A stretch of 64,000 nt of DNA from Polycladospora coralii (GTDB lineage: Bacteria; Bacillota; Bacilli; Thermoactinomycetales; Thermoactinomycetaceae), in assembly GCF_014773435.2 (NCBI RefSeq), contig NZ_JACXAG020000001.1, positions 558,001 to 622,000 of the forward strand, in the 5' to 3' direction. Below the pieces are notes generated by a model. The model saw only the letters and a program-made list of their open reading frames with translations, made no database searches and had not been told where the DNA came from. Positions 26,812 to 34,073 of this stretch are shown one piece after another. Within the stretch, counting starts at the first letter, position 1. Each line of letters begins with the position of its first letter. The position numbers were made by a program, and so were the translations under genes.

Positions 26812-27747
26812 CTAATGTTTCATAACAGAAACAGCAAATGTTGCTCCAAGACCTACTGATACCATTAAATATAAATCTCCTTTTTGCAAAAGATTTTGCC
26901 TCACCATATCTTGATAATTAATAAAGGGGTCTGCACCAAAGCAATGCCCTAACCGCGATACATTTTCGAGGTAGATTCGTGATAGCGGAAAATCAAATTG
27001 TTTGGCAAACTGCTTCCAAGAGGATTGATTTACATTATGTGGGATGATCCAAGCCACGTCCTTTTTTGCTTTATCTACCTGGTGCAGAGCTTCCTCAACA
27101 GTTTCAATTAAGGTCGATGTGTACTTCTCTTCGAAATCTTTGGCATCGGCAGGCGAAATTTGAATACCTGCTGCATATTTACCCATGATTTTGCGATGAA
27201 CCGTTAACACTTCATCTTGCTCTCCATTTTTGCCAACTACAACAGCGGCAGATGCCTCTCCCATAATCGTTGTATTCGGAATAAGCTGACATGTAGGATG
27301 AAATGCTTTCTCACCGATGAGAATGAGCGCTTGATCATCATTGTTTGGATCGCTAGCCAACAACGAATCAGCTACCTCCATCGCGATTAATCCTGAAGAA
27401 CAGTGTTGTTGGGTTAATGAAAAATAAAGTGCGTGGTCCAACTCAAACGAGCTGAGTACCTCTTCTAATACATTATGAGGATACGGTGCTACAAGAGGTG
27501 AAGTGTGACAAAAGATAATATATTTAATTTGCTTCAACTCGACCTGATTCTGATCCATTAATTGATGAATGGCAATCTGGAGCATTTCTTTTAGTTCGTG
27601 TTCGGAATCCATACAAATTTGATTTAAACCATGTACCTTCTCAAACAGCTTAACTTGATAATTCTTCAAGCCTAAGTTAGATTGGAGTGACTGAATAGAC
27701 ATTCTGTTTTTCGGAACATGTGCGTATACTTTATCGATATAAACCAT
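26812..27747 (-). CDS. 3-oxoacyl-ACP synthase III-like enzyme A
   Basis: KAS III-type enzyme of about 311 residues. The nucleophile Cys is near residue 116 (SLTQQHCSSGLIAME), the His motif is IIPHNVNQSSW, and the third motif is SRLGHCFGADP, again with His in place of Asn. It is similar throughout to enzyme B, including the SVGLGATF C-terminus, so the two are probably paralogues. ATG 27747 is chosen because GGAGG lies 8 nt upstream; an ATG at 27762 is part of that site. It is the first biosynthetic gene behind the repeat protein. Confidence 0.85.
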   Translation of the reverse strand: MVYIDKVYAHVPKNRMSIQSLQSNLGLKNYQVKLFEKVHGLNQICMDSEHELKEMLQIAIHQLMDQNQVELKQIKYIIFCHTSPLVAPYPHNVLEEVLSSFELDHALYFSLTQQHCSSGLIAMEVADSLLASDPNNDDQALILIGEKAFHPTCQLIPNTTIMGEASAAVVVGKNGEQDEVLTVHRKIMGKYAAGIQISPADAKDFEEKYTSTLIETVEEALHQVDKAKKDVAWIIPHNVNQSSWKQFAKQFDFPLSRIYLENVSRLGHCFGADPFINYQDMVRQNLLQKGDLYLMVSVGLGATFAVSVMKH

Positions 27748-27790
27748 GAAATTGACCTCCATCTAAACCATACACCCGGCAGTAATGAAT

Positions 27791-27818
27791 GAGGGGCACT
27801 AATGCCCTAGAGCCCCTC
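27791..27818 (-). terminator. Attenuator-like hairpin behind the repeat-protein gene
   Basis: GAGGGGC / GCCCCTC stem (27791-27797 and 27812-27818) with an alternative inner GGGCAC/TGCCC pairing. It sits in the 87-nt gap between the repeat gene and KAS A, and no T-run follows on the minus strand. This is the usual position of a partial terminator or processing site that makes precursor RNA more abundant than enzyme RNA. Confidence 0.55.
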
Positions 27819-27834
27819 TATATTTGGATAAATC

Positions 27835-28323
27835 TTATGCCTTAGCGTCTGCGGCTTTAGCTGCTGTTGCTTTAGCTGCTGTTGCTTTAGCTGCTGTTGC
27901 TTTAGCTGCTGCTGCTTTAGCTGCTGCTGCTTTAGCTGCTGTGGCTTTAGCTGCTGTGGCCTTAGCGTCTGCGGCTTTAGCTGCTGTGGCTTTAGCGTCT
28001 GCGGCTTTAGCTGCTGTGGCTTTGGCGTCTGCGGCTTTAGCTGCTGTGGCTTTGGCGTCTGCGGCTTTAGCTGCTGTGGCTTTGGCGTCTGCGGCTTTAG
28101 CTGCTGTGGCTTTAGCGTCTGCGGCTTTAGCTGCTGTGGCTTTAGCGTCTGCGGCTTTAGCTGCTGATGCTTTAGCTGCTGTTGCTTTAGCTGCTGATGC
28201 TTTAGCTGCTGATGCTTTAGCTGCTGATGCTTTAGCTGCTGTGGCTTTGGCGTCTGCTGCGCGTGTTTCCTCTAAGCTTTTTTTCAAGTCTGCTGTCTGG
28301 ATCGGAGTAGCTTTCATGCTCAT
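27835..28323 (-). CDS. Lys/Ala pentad-repeat protein, candidate peptide precursor
   Basis: A 162-residue protein. Residues 1-21 form a non-repetitive leader-like part (MSMKATPIQTADLKKSLEET, then Arg). Residues 22-25 are AADA, and from Lys26 to Ala160 there are 27 unbroken five-residue units, each starting with Lys: KATAA, KASAA, KAAAA or KAADA, with KATAA and KAADA alternating through the middle; KA ends the chain. The start is well supported, with GGAGGT 7 nt before ATG 28323. There is no signal peptide, Cys or aromatic residue. It heads a tightly packed 14-gene unit with M16 peptidases and an exporter. It may be a peptide precursor, a Lys-anchored carrier, or a histone H1-like or structural helix. 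The opposite-strand ORF is its shadow. Confidence 0.85.
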   Translation of the reverse strand: MSMKATPIQTADLKKSLEETRAADAKATAAKASAAKASAAKASAAKATAAKASAAKAADAKATAAKAADAKATAAKAADAKATAAKAADAKATAAKAADAKATAAKAADAKATAAKAADAKATAAKATAAKAAAAKAAAAKATAAKATAAKATAAKAADAKA

Positions 28324-28484
28324 ATTTTTAACCTCCAGTATAATAAATGTCGTTACTTTATTAAAATTAATAAAATAACTTGAATTAATGTTATAACATT
28401 TATAAAATAGTGTCTATAATAATTATCTTAAAGTTCATTAAGATTAGTATTTTCTATTTATAAACAAAATGGGAGTTGGAGCTA
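28324..28484. promoter_or_regulatory. Divergent promoter region
   Basis: A 161-bp AT-rich gap between the divergent repeat-protein gene and the wHTH regulator. A TATAAT lies at 28415-28420 on the plus strand for the regulator. On the minus strand a TAGACA / TATAAC pair (spacing about 15 nt) is one candidate for the operon promoter. GTTATAACAT and flanking AT-rich repeats could bind the regulator. Individual boxes are tentative. Confidence 0.45.
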
Positions 28485-28811
28485 ATGAATCATTTACAGT
28501 ATGAAAACATCAAGATCGGTGATCAAACCTACTTAGACACTGTACGTGAACTGCTCATTCATGATCGTTTTAGTATCTCCTTCTCACGCCTTGAATTTCG
28601 TATTCTCTTTCGTTTAGCCCAGCAACTCGGACAAGCTGTGACCGCCGAAGATTTGATTCAATATGCTTGGGGCACGCTTCATGTAAGTAACGGTATTCTA
28701 TATGTTTACATTAATCGCATTCGAAAAAAGATTGAAACACAACCACACAAACCTCAGTTTTTATTGGCACAGCGAAGTATTGGTTATGTCCTCCACCCTA
28801 TTAACACCTGA
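28485..28811 (+). CDS. Stand-alone OmpR/PhoB-type winged-helix regulator
   Basis: About 108 residues consisting only of a Trans_reg_C DNA-binding domain: LEFRILFRLAQQLGQAV, LIQYAWG, then VYINRIRKKIE and the wing SIGYVLHP. There is no receiver domain, so it is not a normal response regulator; SARP-like or solo wHTH activators have this form. The ATG at 28485 with upstream GGGAG is preferred over TTG 28476. Its divergent position makes it the likely regulator of the biosynthetic operon. Confidence 0.82.
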   Translation: MNHLQYENIKIGDQTYLDTVRELLIHDRFSISFSRLEFRILFRLAQQLGQAVTAEDLIQYAWGTLHVSNGILYVYINRIRKKIETQPHKPQFLLAQRSIGYVLHPINT

Positions 28812-29251
28812 ACATATCCACATTTAAGACATGAATCTCTATATCATTCAAAGAAATATATGCATTCCATTAAGCTAAAATGGGAAATTTAACAAAATAC
28901 TACTTCTTTATTTACAATATTTAATTAAAAACGTAACATGTTCTCCACTTCAAAATTAAACATGTCAAAAAAGTAGATCTTCATTATGTTTGAATTGATA
29001 TATTGCTTTTTTTAACATTTTCTATTCATCATTAGGGTCTATTCTTATACCAGCTTAATTGAGCATCTGGCATATTGCCTCTTATATATTTGTAAAACAT
29101 ACCCAATTTAAAACTTGCTAATTAGATAAACATGTTAAATGATTATGCTCATTTGACATGTTTATTTTTAAGGCATACAATAACGACATATTTATCTATT
29201 TTTAGTAATAAGTTTATTTACTACTTTTCACCTCTGGAGGGAGCATTAGCC
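28812..29251. other. AT-rich intergenic region with orphan terminator
   Basis: 440 bp without a supported gene. It contains a strong stem-loop at 29126-29165 (ATAAACATGT and AAATGA arms paired with TCATTT and ACATGTTTAT) followed by TTTTA on the plus strand. No plus-strand ORF ends just before it, so it may end a regulator transcript of about 650 nt or an unrecognised small RNA. Confidence 0.5.
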
Positions 29252-29698
29252 GTGATCACTAGTATTTATGAAACGCATTTACAAGTGAGTCAACTAGACC
29301 AATCGATACACTTTTTTGAAAAACTGGGACTTCAGCTCGCCCACAAAATTAAAGAACGACGCGTTGCATTTTTCTTTGTAGGTCCGAATAAGCAAATGTT
29401 AGGTATATGGGAAGTGCCAGAAGGTCAAACCGTACAGAAAAGTCATTTTGCTTTTGGCGTATCACATCAAGATATTGAAAAGGCGATTCCATGGCTAAAA
29501 AGTATAGGGATTGAACCACAAGCAGACTTTGGTAAGGAACCGATTGAACCGATCGTACATACATGGATGCCTGCTGCATGCGTCTACTTCCTTGATCCAG
29601 ATGGAAACAGTTTAGAGTTGCTGACTTTATTAGACGATACACCTATCATCACAGATGATTTTCCATATTTAAGCGAATGGAACAAAAGGAAAAGTTAA
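29252..29698 (+). CDS. VOC/glyoxalase-fold protein
   Basis: A 148-residue vicinal-oxygen-chelate protein: ETHLQVSQLDQSIHFFEKLG with the first His, HFAFGVSHQDIEKA in the middle, and ACVYFLDPDGNSLELLTLLD with the terminal Glu. Metal-ligand positions (His, His, Glu) look present. Family roles include glyoxalase, dioxygenase and antibiotic (for example fosfomycin or bleomycin) resistance; no substrate can be inferred. The start is GTG 29252 with GGAGGG 10 nt upstream. Confidence 0.85.
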   Translation: MITSIYETHLQVSQLDQSIHFFEKLGLQLAHKIKERRVAFFFVGPNKQMLGIWEVPEGQTVQKSHFAFGVSHQDIEKAIPWLKSIGIEPQADFGKEPIEPIVHTWMPAACVYFLDPDGNSLELLTLLDDTPIITDDFPYLSEWNKRKS

Positions 29699-29818
29699 CT
29701 CAAAGAATAATCCTCTTGCTTTCAAGCGTGTTGATTCAATACGCTTGAATCTTACTTGAACGAATGAAGTAGCTTACTCTAAGTGTGCAATATCAGATTA
29801 TTTAGAATTGAGTCGCTT

Positions 29819-30106
29819 CTATTTGGGTAAATGTTTGACATGCAGATCTACACCCATTCCTTTCCCTGTTGCTTGCATTACAGGTTCAGCTTCACAAGTG
29901 AAAACAGCATCGTACTTACCATTCTTGCGAATGATGGTTGATATTTTGACCTTTCCTTCCATATGTCTATGATATTTAATACCAATATTCTCGTTCTGAG
30001 ATCGTTTCACATATTTCCCATTAAGTGTGCCCTCGATAAAGTCACACTTTAGTTGCGTGTAGAAATTTTCATAAAAATGAACGCTTCTACGGTATGATAA
30101 TTCCAC
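29819..30106 (-). pseudogene. Fragment of an IS200/IS605 TnpB (OrfB)
   Basis: A 95-residue ORF that matches only the central part of TnpB. IGIKYHRHMEGKVKISTII and KYDAVFTCEAEPV correspond to the family's IK-x-YHR-x-EGK and KYxVSFxCE strands, and KGMGVDLHVKHLP corresponds to GIDLGVK, whose Asp begins the RuvC site. The N-terminal helical region and the rest of RuvC, including the zinc finger, are missing, and there is no ribosome-binding site. It is therefore a remnant. It lies 4 bp from the last CRISPR repeat. Confidence 0.7.
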
Positions 30107-30110
30107 TTCT

Positions 30111-30272
30111 GTTTAAATACATCCTATGTTACTGTTCAACAAATTACGCCAGTTGACTATTTTTAGAGGATTCTTAGTTTAAATACATCCTATGTTACTG
30201 TTCAACCTTCTTCCTGTAATAAGCTAGGGTCTAATTCAGTCAGTTTAAATACATCCTATGTTACTGTTCAAC
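30111..30272 (-). CRISPR. Orphan CRISPR mini-array, three repeats and two spacers
   Basis: Three identical 30-bp repeats at 30111-30140, 30177-30206 and 30243-30272, separated by two unrelated 36-bp spacers (30141-30176 and 30207-30242). Read on the minus strand the repeat starts GTTGAACAGTAACATAGG and ends GATGTATTTAAAC, resembling type I-B repeats with an ATTTAAAC-type crRNA tag. No cas gene is nearby in this window. If that orientation is right, the leader would lie to the right, at 30273-30550. Confidence 0.85.
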
Positions 30273-30342
30273 CCCGATCAACACTAGGTTCTTGATTTCT
30301 ATCATATCCCATAATGTTAGGAATCACAAGGGTTTGAGGGGG

Positions 30343-30450
30343 TTTATCCCAACCTACTGAGCTCTATTTTGATACAGTTGATAGAAGGAAGAAAAGATCA
30401 GTCATAGCAAGGGTTACAGCCGATTTGGTCGAAAATGAGGTTGGGATAAA
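30343..30450. repeat. Perfect 13-bp inverted repeat
   Basis: TTTATCCCAACCT at 30343-30355 and its exact reverse complement AGGTTGGGATAAA at 30438-30450 bracket 82 bp. It could be the ends of a very small element, an RNA hairpin or part of the CRISPR leader. No ORF lies inside. Confidence 0.6.
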
Positions 30451-30551
30451 ATCGTTAAGGGGGAAGACGAAATCAAGTGACAGTTGCACCCAATACCTAG
30501 TTCAGGAGTAGATCGACATAGGTTAATCTCTACTCCTACTATGCATCCTTT

Positions 30552-30899
30552 TCACTTTAACAAACTCAGAATCGTAGAAACCGTTTGACCTAATGTCGAT
30601 GTTCCCTGAAGTATTCCACTTATTTTTTCTAACTCTTGATTTAGTTTGTTAAATGCATTTTTGAAACGATTTCCTTTTGTGATGTGCTCTTGGGACTCTT
30701 TGGCTGTCTGCATGAGTTTTATTTTTGTCTCATCTGATAGGTCTGATGAGTGGATTAATTGTGAAATAAATTTGTTTAGCTGGGAATTCAGCTCATTTAG
30801 ATCAATGGAATCTTTGGTGTTTTGGTTGTAATTGATCGTATTATCTCCTTCAACGTAAGTACTGTCACCAGAATTATTAAAGTTTATATTTCTGTTCAT
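30552..30899 (-). CDS. Small helical protein sharing a motif with the adjacent helicase
   Basis: 115 residues. Residues 2-25 (NRNINFNNSGDSTYVEGDN...) repeat the C-terminal end of the preceding helicase; 15 of 24 aligned positions are identical. The rest looks alpha-helical (DLNELNSQLNKFISQLI; FKNAFNKLNQELEKI) with a small-residue, hydrophobic C-terminus (STLGQTVSTILSLLK) that might insert in a membrane. It starts 23 bp after the helicase stop in the same direction. The layout recalls effector proteins recruited by a shared beta-forming motif; this is inference. Confidence 0.65.
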   Translation of the reverse strand: MNRNINFNNSGDSTYVEGDNTINYNQNTKDSIDLNELNSQLNKFISQLIHSSDLSDETKIKLMQTAKESQEHITKGNRFKNAFNKLNQELEKISGILQGTSTLGQTVSTILSLLK

Positions 30900-30922
30900 T
30901 GGTATTCCTCCTCCAAATCACT

Positions 30923-33808
30923 TCATTCTGCTTCATTTCGATTTTCAATGTGATCTCCCTCAACGTAAGTGGCGGAACCTATATTATTGAAATAGATGTT
31001 ACGGATATTTTGAATAATGACATTTTTAGGAGTCTCTTGGTTATTTATGAAACTTCTAAGCAATTCACCTTCGTTATATTTTTTTACACTTAAATCATCT
31101 ATTTGATGATGGTTCATTCTTTCACGAAGCATTCGCGATGGTTCCCCTTGGTTTACGCCAAACTTATCCCAATTAGTGAATAAGATAAAGTGATCTCGCG
31201 CTCTGGAAACAGCTACATTCATAAGTTGATGACTACGATCGAAGAATGGTGTGATATTTGACCTTGTATCTGTAGGAGAGAAGAGAATGATATCTTTTTC
31301 ATCTCCTTGTAAGGCATGAACTGTGTTCACAATGATGTCGTCTGGAAAGTTTACACTATTGAGCAATTCTTTAATGAGTACAGACTGATACTTAAAGGGG
31401 GTTATGACTGCTAAGACATCTCTTAAGTTGTTTTTTCCTGAACGCTGTAAAATTTTGTCCCGATTATCTTGTAGCCAATAAACCATTTGCTCAGCTTCTG
31501 CTACATTAAAAATTCCTGCATCATTCCGTGTAACTTTGCTATCTATGTGGATATATCCCATAGCATACTGAAAAAGTTCGGAATAACGACTAGTCGTTTC
31601 ACGTTTATTCACTAGGATACCTCTGTAAGCCAGTTGATTAATGTAGTCCATGATATCTATTACGCTTCTCCGATGATGAAACAAATACATACCACCATAA
31701 GGTGGAAATTTTTGATATTTACTGACGTATTGTGCTTTCTCGATCGCACTACCAGTAGATGCTAAGAAGCCATTCTTCTCTAATTTCTCCATTTTCTTTG
31801 GGTTACGATATTGTTTTAAATTACTCTTTAAGTTCCCGATGTCAATGGAGTAAGATAAACCCTTAACAATCGGTTCTAACTGATTTTCATCACCAATAAC
31901 AATGGCCTTTTTAGCAAAGGCCAACGCTGGCACCGCCATTTGTGGGCTAACTTGACTTGCTTCATCCATGATGAGTAAGTCAAAAAAATCAAATAAATAA
32001 TCTGACTCAAAAACCTTTTTAGTTTTCGTATTCGTTTGCTTCCGTTTTTTCCTCACTTTCATTTTACCTTCTAGCTTATAGAATGTCCCGACCAAGCACG
32101 GTGTTATCATGGCATATCGCTTATATTGTTGCATCAATTCTTCTTTTGTTTCTGTATACTTGCGTTTTGCGTTTTTTTGAGGTTTATTTGATTTTACTTC
32201 CATTAACCAGCGCGCTTCCCAATAGTGTGTTGCCAATGAAAACATAATATATCTTATGCTTTTATCAAATTGTTCAAGTGCGAATTTCCAAATGGGTATC
32301 TCCTTAGTAATCACTACATCTTCGAATTGTGTGTCTAAATAATTTTGTAATTTCAGCTCCAGTTGCTTGTCCATTTTGACGAGTAAATCTTCAGAAAGGC
32401 ACTTTGACATGATATAAAGAGATGTAGGACAATCTTTTGGTTCGGGATTGTTCTGTTTATAGGATTGCATCGTTTTAATTTGATGAGATCTCAGAATATA
32501 GTGGCTTCCTCTTTTTAAAATTCGATTAAATCGCTTTAGTTCTTTGTGAATCCTCCTGATAGCGTTTTCTACATTCGATATCGGTTCATTGAAATACTCT
32601 TGGCATTTATTTAGAAACATACGTTCATGAGTAACTAATTTTCTTTCCATATCTTCCATAAAATGATGTTTGGCGCTAATCATTTGATAACCATTTACGT
32701 GATAACTCTCAATTTGTTTGGCAGCTGGAAAGCATAATGCAAAGCTGTTAATATCCTTTATCCATCTACCTTGTAGTTTTTCAAAGACGGTTTGATCTAT
32801 GAATTTATTTATCTTACTCACCTGAGGCGCTGTATTTGACTTAGCAAAGGAATCAATGATGTTCATTATCGCTTTATTGGTATGGGATGTGCAGAAATAG
32901 ATGGGTGGATCTCCTTTTTGAAGTGCTGCATTTGTCCAATATGATGCGACTATATTTTGAATTAAAGTCGTTTTACCAGTACCTGGTGGGCCATTAATAG
33001 CTAGCGTATCCCCTTCATTAAGTGTGAAAAGGTGGTACAGAGATTCCCGCTGGTCGTCAGATAAAGCGTGCTCCTTATTCATTTGCCCTACATGAGAATG
33101 TACATTTTCTGTTTCAATACGCAACCTCTTCTTTTTAGTCGGTTTGGTACTAAGAAAGTTGGATAGTAGTTTTGGATGCTTAGGAGATTTGATTAAATCT
33201 TCATATATGTGCGCATAGTCTTGTTGTGGTGATCCCTTCAATTTATCTTCATCACGTATGACGATCCAGGAGGAGTTTGTTTTACTAAAACCATCAAAAG
33301 CAAATTTATTCATGCTTCTACCTGCTATTTCTTTGTACATGGATTCGGCATACCTCCATGCATAAGACCATTTATTATTTGGTGTGTAGGGCCTTTTTTC
33401 AATATATTTATCGAATGCTTTCACATCTCCTATTTCAATTTCTCCATTTAATGTAGGTCTAAGATATTTTCTGAGAATATATGGCGGATAATCATCAATT
33501 GGTTTTAACTTTCCTAGTTGGTCAATTTTAGCAGGAATAAAAATAGGTGTAACATATTTTCCTTGGTATTGATAGACCCAAGGACATACAAACAGATCCA
33601 CAGAACCTTTAAAGTCCCTTTTTTTCTCGTTGAAACTTTGAATATTTCCCGCATTTAATTGACCCTTAGAAACTTCTTCAAATAAAGGATGTAGACCTTG
33701 CTTAATGCTCCATTTAAAATCTAGAATATTATCATCGATTAAGCTCCGTCTATAATAACGCAACTGATTATCTCTGTTTTTTTTCAATATAAAATTGTGA
33801 ATATCCAT
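30923..33808 (-). CDS. SF1 (Upf1-like) DNA/RNA helicase with C-terminal motif
   Basis: A 961-residue superfamily 1 helicase. Walker A is INGPPGTGKTTLIQNIV near residue 275, Walker B IMDEASQVSPQM near 614, then AIVIGDENQLEPIV, a DxHRS-like HHRRS segment, and VNTVHALQGDEKDI followed by LMNVAVSRARDHFILF. The N-terminal 250 residues are not recognised. The last 28 residues (NIRNIYFNNIGSATYVEGD...) match the start of the downstream small protein. The setting (CRISPR array, TnpB relic, AT-rich flanks) suggests an accessory or defence island. Confidence 0.85.
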   Translation of the reverse strand: MDIHNFILKKNRDNQLRYYRRSLIDDNILDFKWSIKQGLHPLFEEVSKGQLNAGNIQSFNEKKRDFKGSVDLFVCPWVYQYQGKYVTPIFIPAKIDQLGKLKPIDDYPPYILRKYLRPTLNGEIEIGDVKAFDKYIEKRPYTPNNKWSYAWRYAESMYKEIAGRSMNKFAFDGFSKTNSSWIVIRDEDKLKGSPQQDYAHIYEDLIKSPKHPKLLSNFLSTKPTKKKRLRIETENVHSHVGQMNKEHALSDDQRESLYHLFTLNEGDTLAINGPPGTGKTTLIQNIVASYWTNAALQKGDPPIYFCTSHTNKAIMNIIDSFAKSNTAPQVSKINKFIDQTVFEKLQGRWIKDINSFALCFPAAKQIESYHVNGYQMISAKHHFMEDMERKLVTHERMFLNKCQEYFNEPISNVENAIRRIHKELKRFNRILKRGSHYILRSHQIKTMQSYKQNNPEPKDCPTSLYIMSKCLSEDLLVKMDKQLELKLQNYLDTQFEDVVITKEIPIWKFALEQFDKSIRYIMFSLATHYWEARWLMEVKSNKPQKNAKRKYTETKEELMQQYKRYAMITPCLVGTFYKLEGKMKVRKKRKQTNTKTKKVFESDYLFDFFDLLIMDEASQVSPQMAVPALAFAKKAIVIGDENQLEPIVKGLSYSIDIGNLKSNLKQYRNPKKMEKLEKNGFLASTGSAIEKAQYVSKYQKFPPYGGMYLFHHRRSVIDIMDYINQLAYRGILVNKRETTSRYSELFQYAMGYIHIDSKVTRNDAGIFNVAEAEQMVYWLQDNRDKILQRSGKNNLRDVLAVITPFKYQSVLIKELLNSVNFPDDIIVNTVHALQGDEKDIILFSPTDTRSNITPFFDRSHQLMNVAVSRARDHFILFTNWDKFGVNQGEPSRMLRERMNHHQIDDLSVKKYNEGELLRSFINNQETPKNVIIQNIRNIYFNNIGSATYVEGDHIENRNEAE

Positions 33809-34026
33809 CTCAACCTCCTCGTCACTCTGAATAACTTAAGTGATTAACATTGTAATCAATCGTAATGTGTGATTCTCTATTTTTTTAAAATATCCTTCAT
33901 TACTGATTAAATTTATTAGCTACTCTACATCTATATATATTTTAAAATCATTCAAAAAATGATAGATCATGATGTCTAACAGACCTACTTTACGAGGACT
34001 GATTTGAACATGCAGGATAAAACAAA
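33809..34026. other. Upstream region of the helicase
   Basis: AT-rich sequence between the polX terminator and the helicase start. It carries a short GATTACAATG-type inverted segment (GATTAACATTGTAATC at 33841-33856) and presumably the promoter of the helicase unit. No gene is supported. Confidence 0.4.
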
Positions 34027-34063
34027 ACAACCTGAGTCCTGCAACATCCAGCACCCAGGTTGT
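34027..34063 (-). terminator. polX terminator
   Basis: ACAACCTG (34027-34034) pairs with CAGGTTGT (34056-34063) with inner GGATGTTGCAGG pairing; on the minus strand TTTTGTTTT follows. It ends the polX transcript. Confidence 0.75.
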
Positions 34064-34073
34064 CTAAATGACT

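Noticed and set aside
27824-28378. A 184-residue plus-strand ORF rich in Ala/Val/Leu/Ser across the pentad repeat
   Set aside because: It is the mirror of the repeat, has no ribosome-binding site, and its start lies in the 3' part of the real gene. The minus-strand ORF has GGAGGT at ideal spacing and heads an operon.
29819-30106. Cas6 or another Cas protein beside the CRISPR array
   Set aside because: The visible motifs (YHRHMEGK, KYDAVFTCE, MGVDLHVK) are those of TnpB; there is no Gly-rich Cas6 loop and no catalytic set.
30299-30328. A fourth, degenerate CRISPR repeat
   Set aside because: Only ATGTTA matches, and the implied spacer of 26 bp does not agree with the 36-bp spacing.
30646-30831. 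Plus-strand ORF opposite the motif-sharing small protein
   Set aside because: Shadow without a ribosome-binding site.
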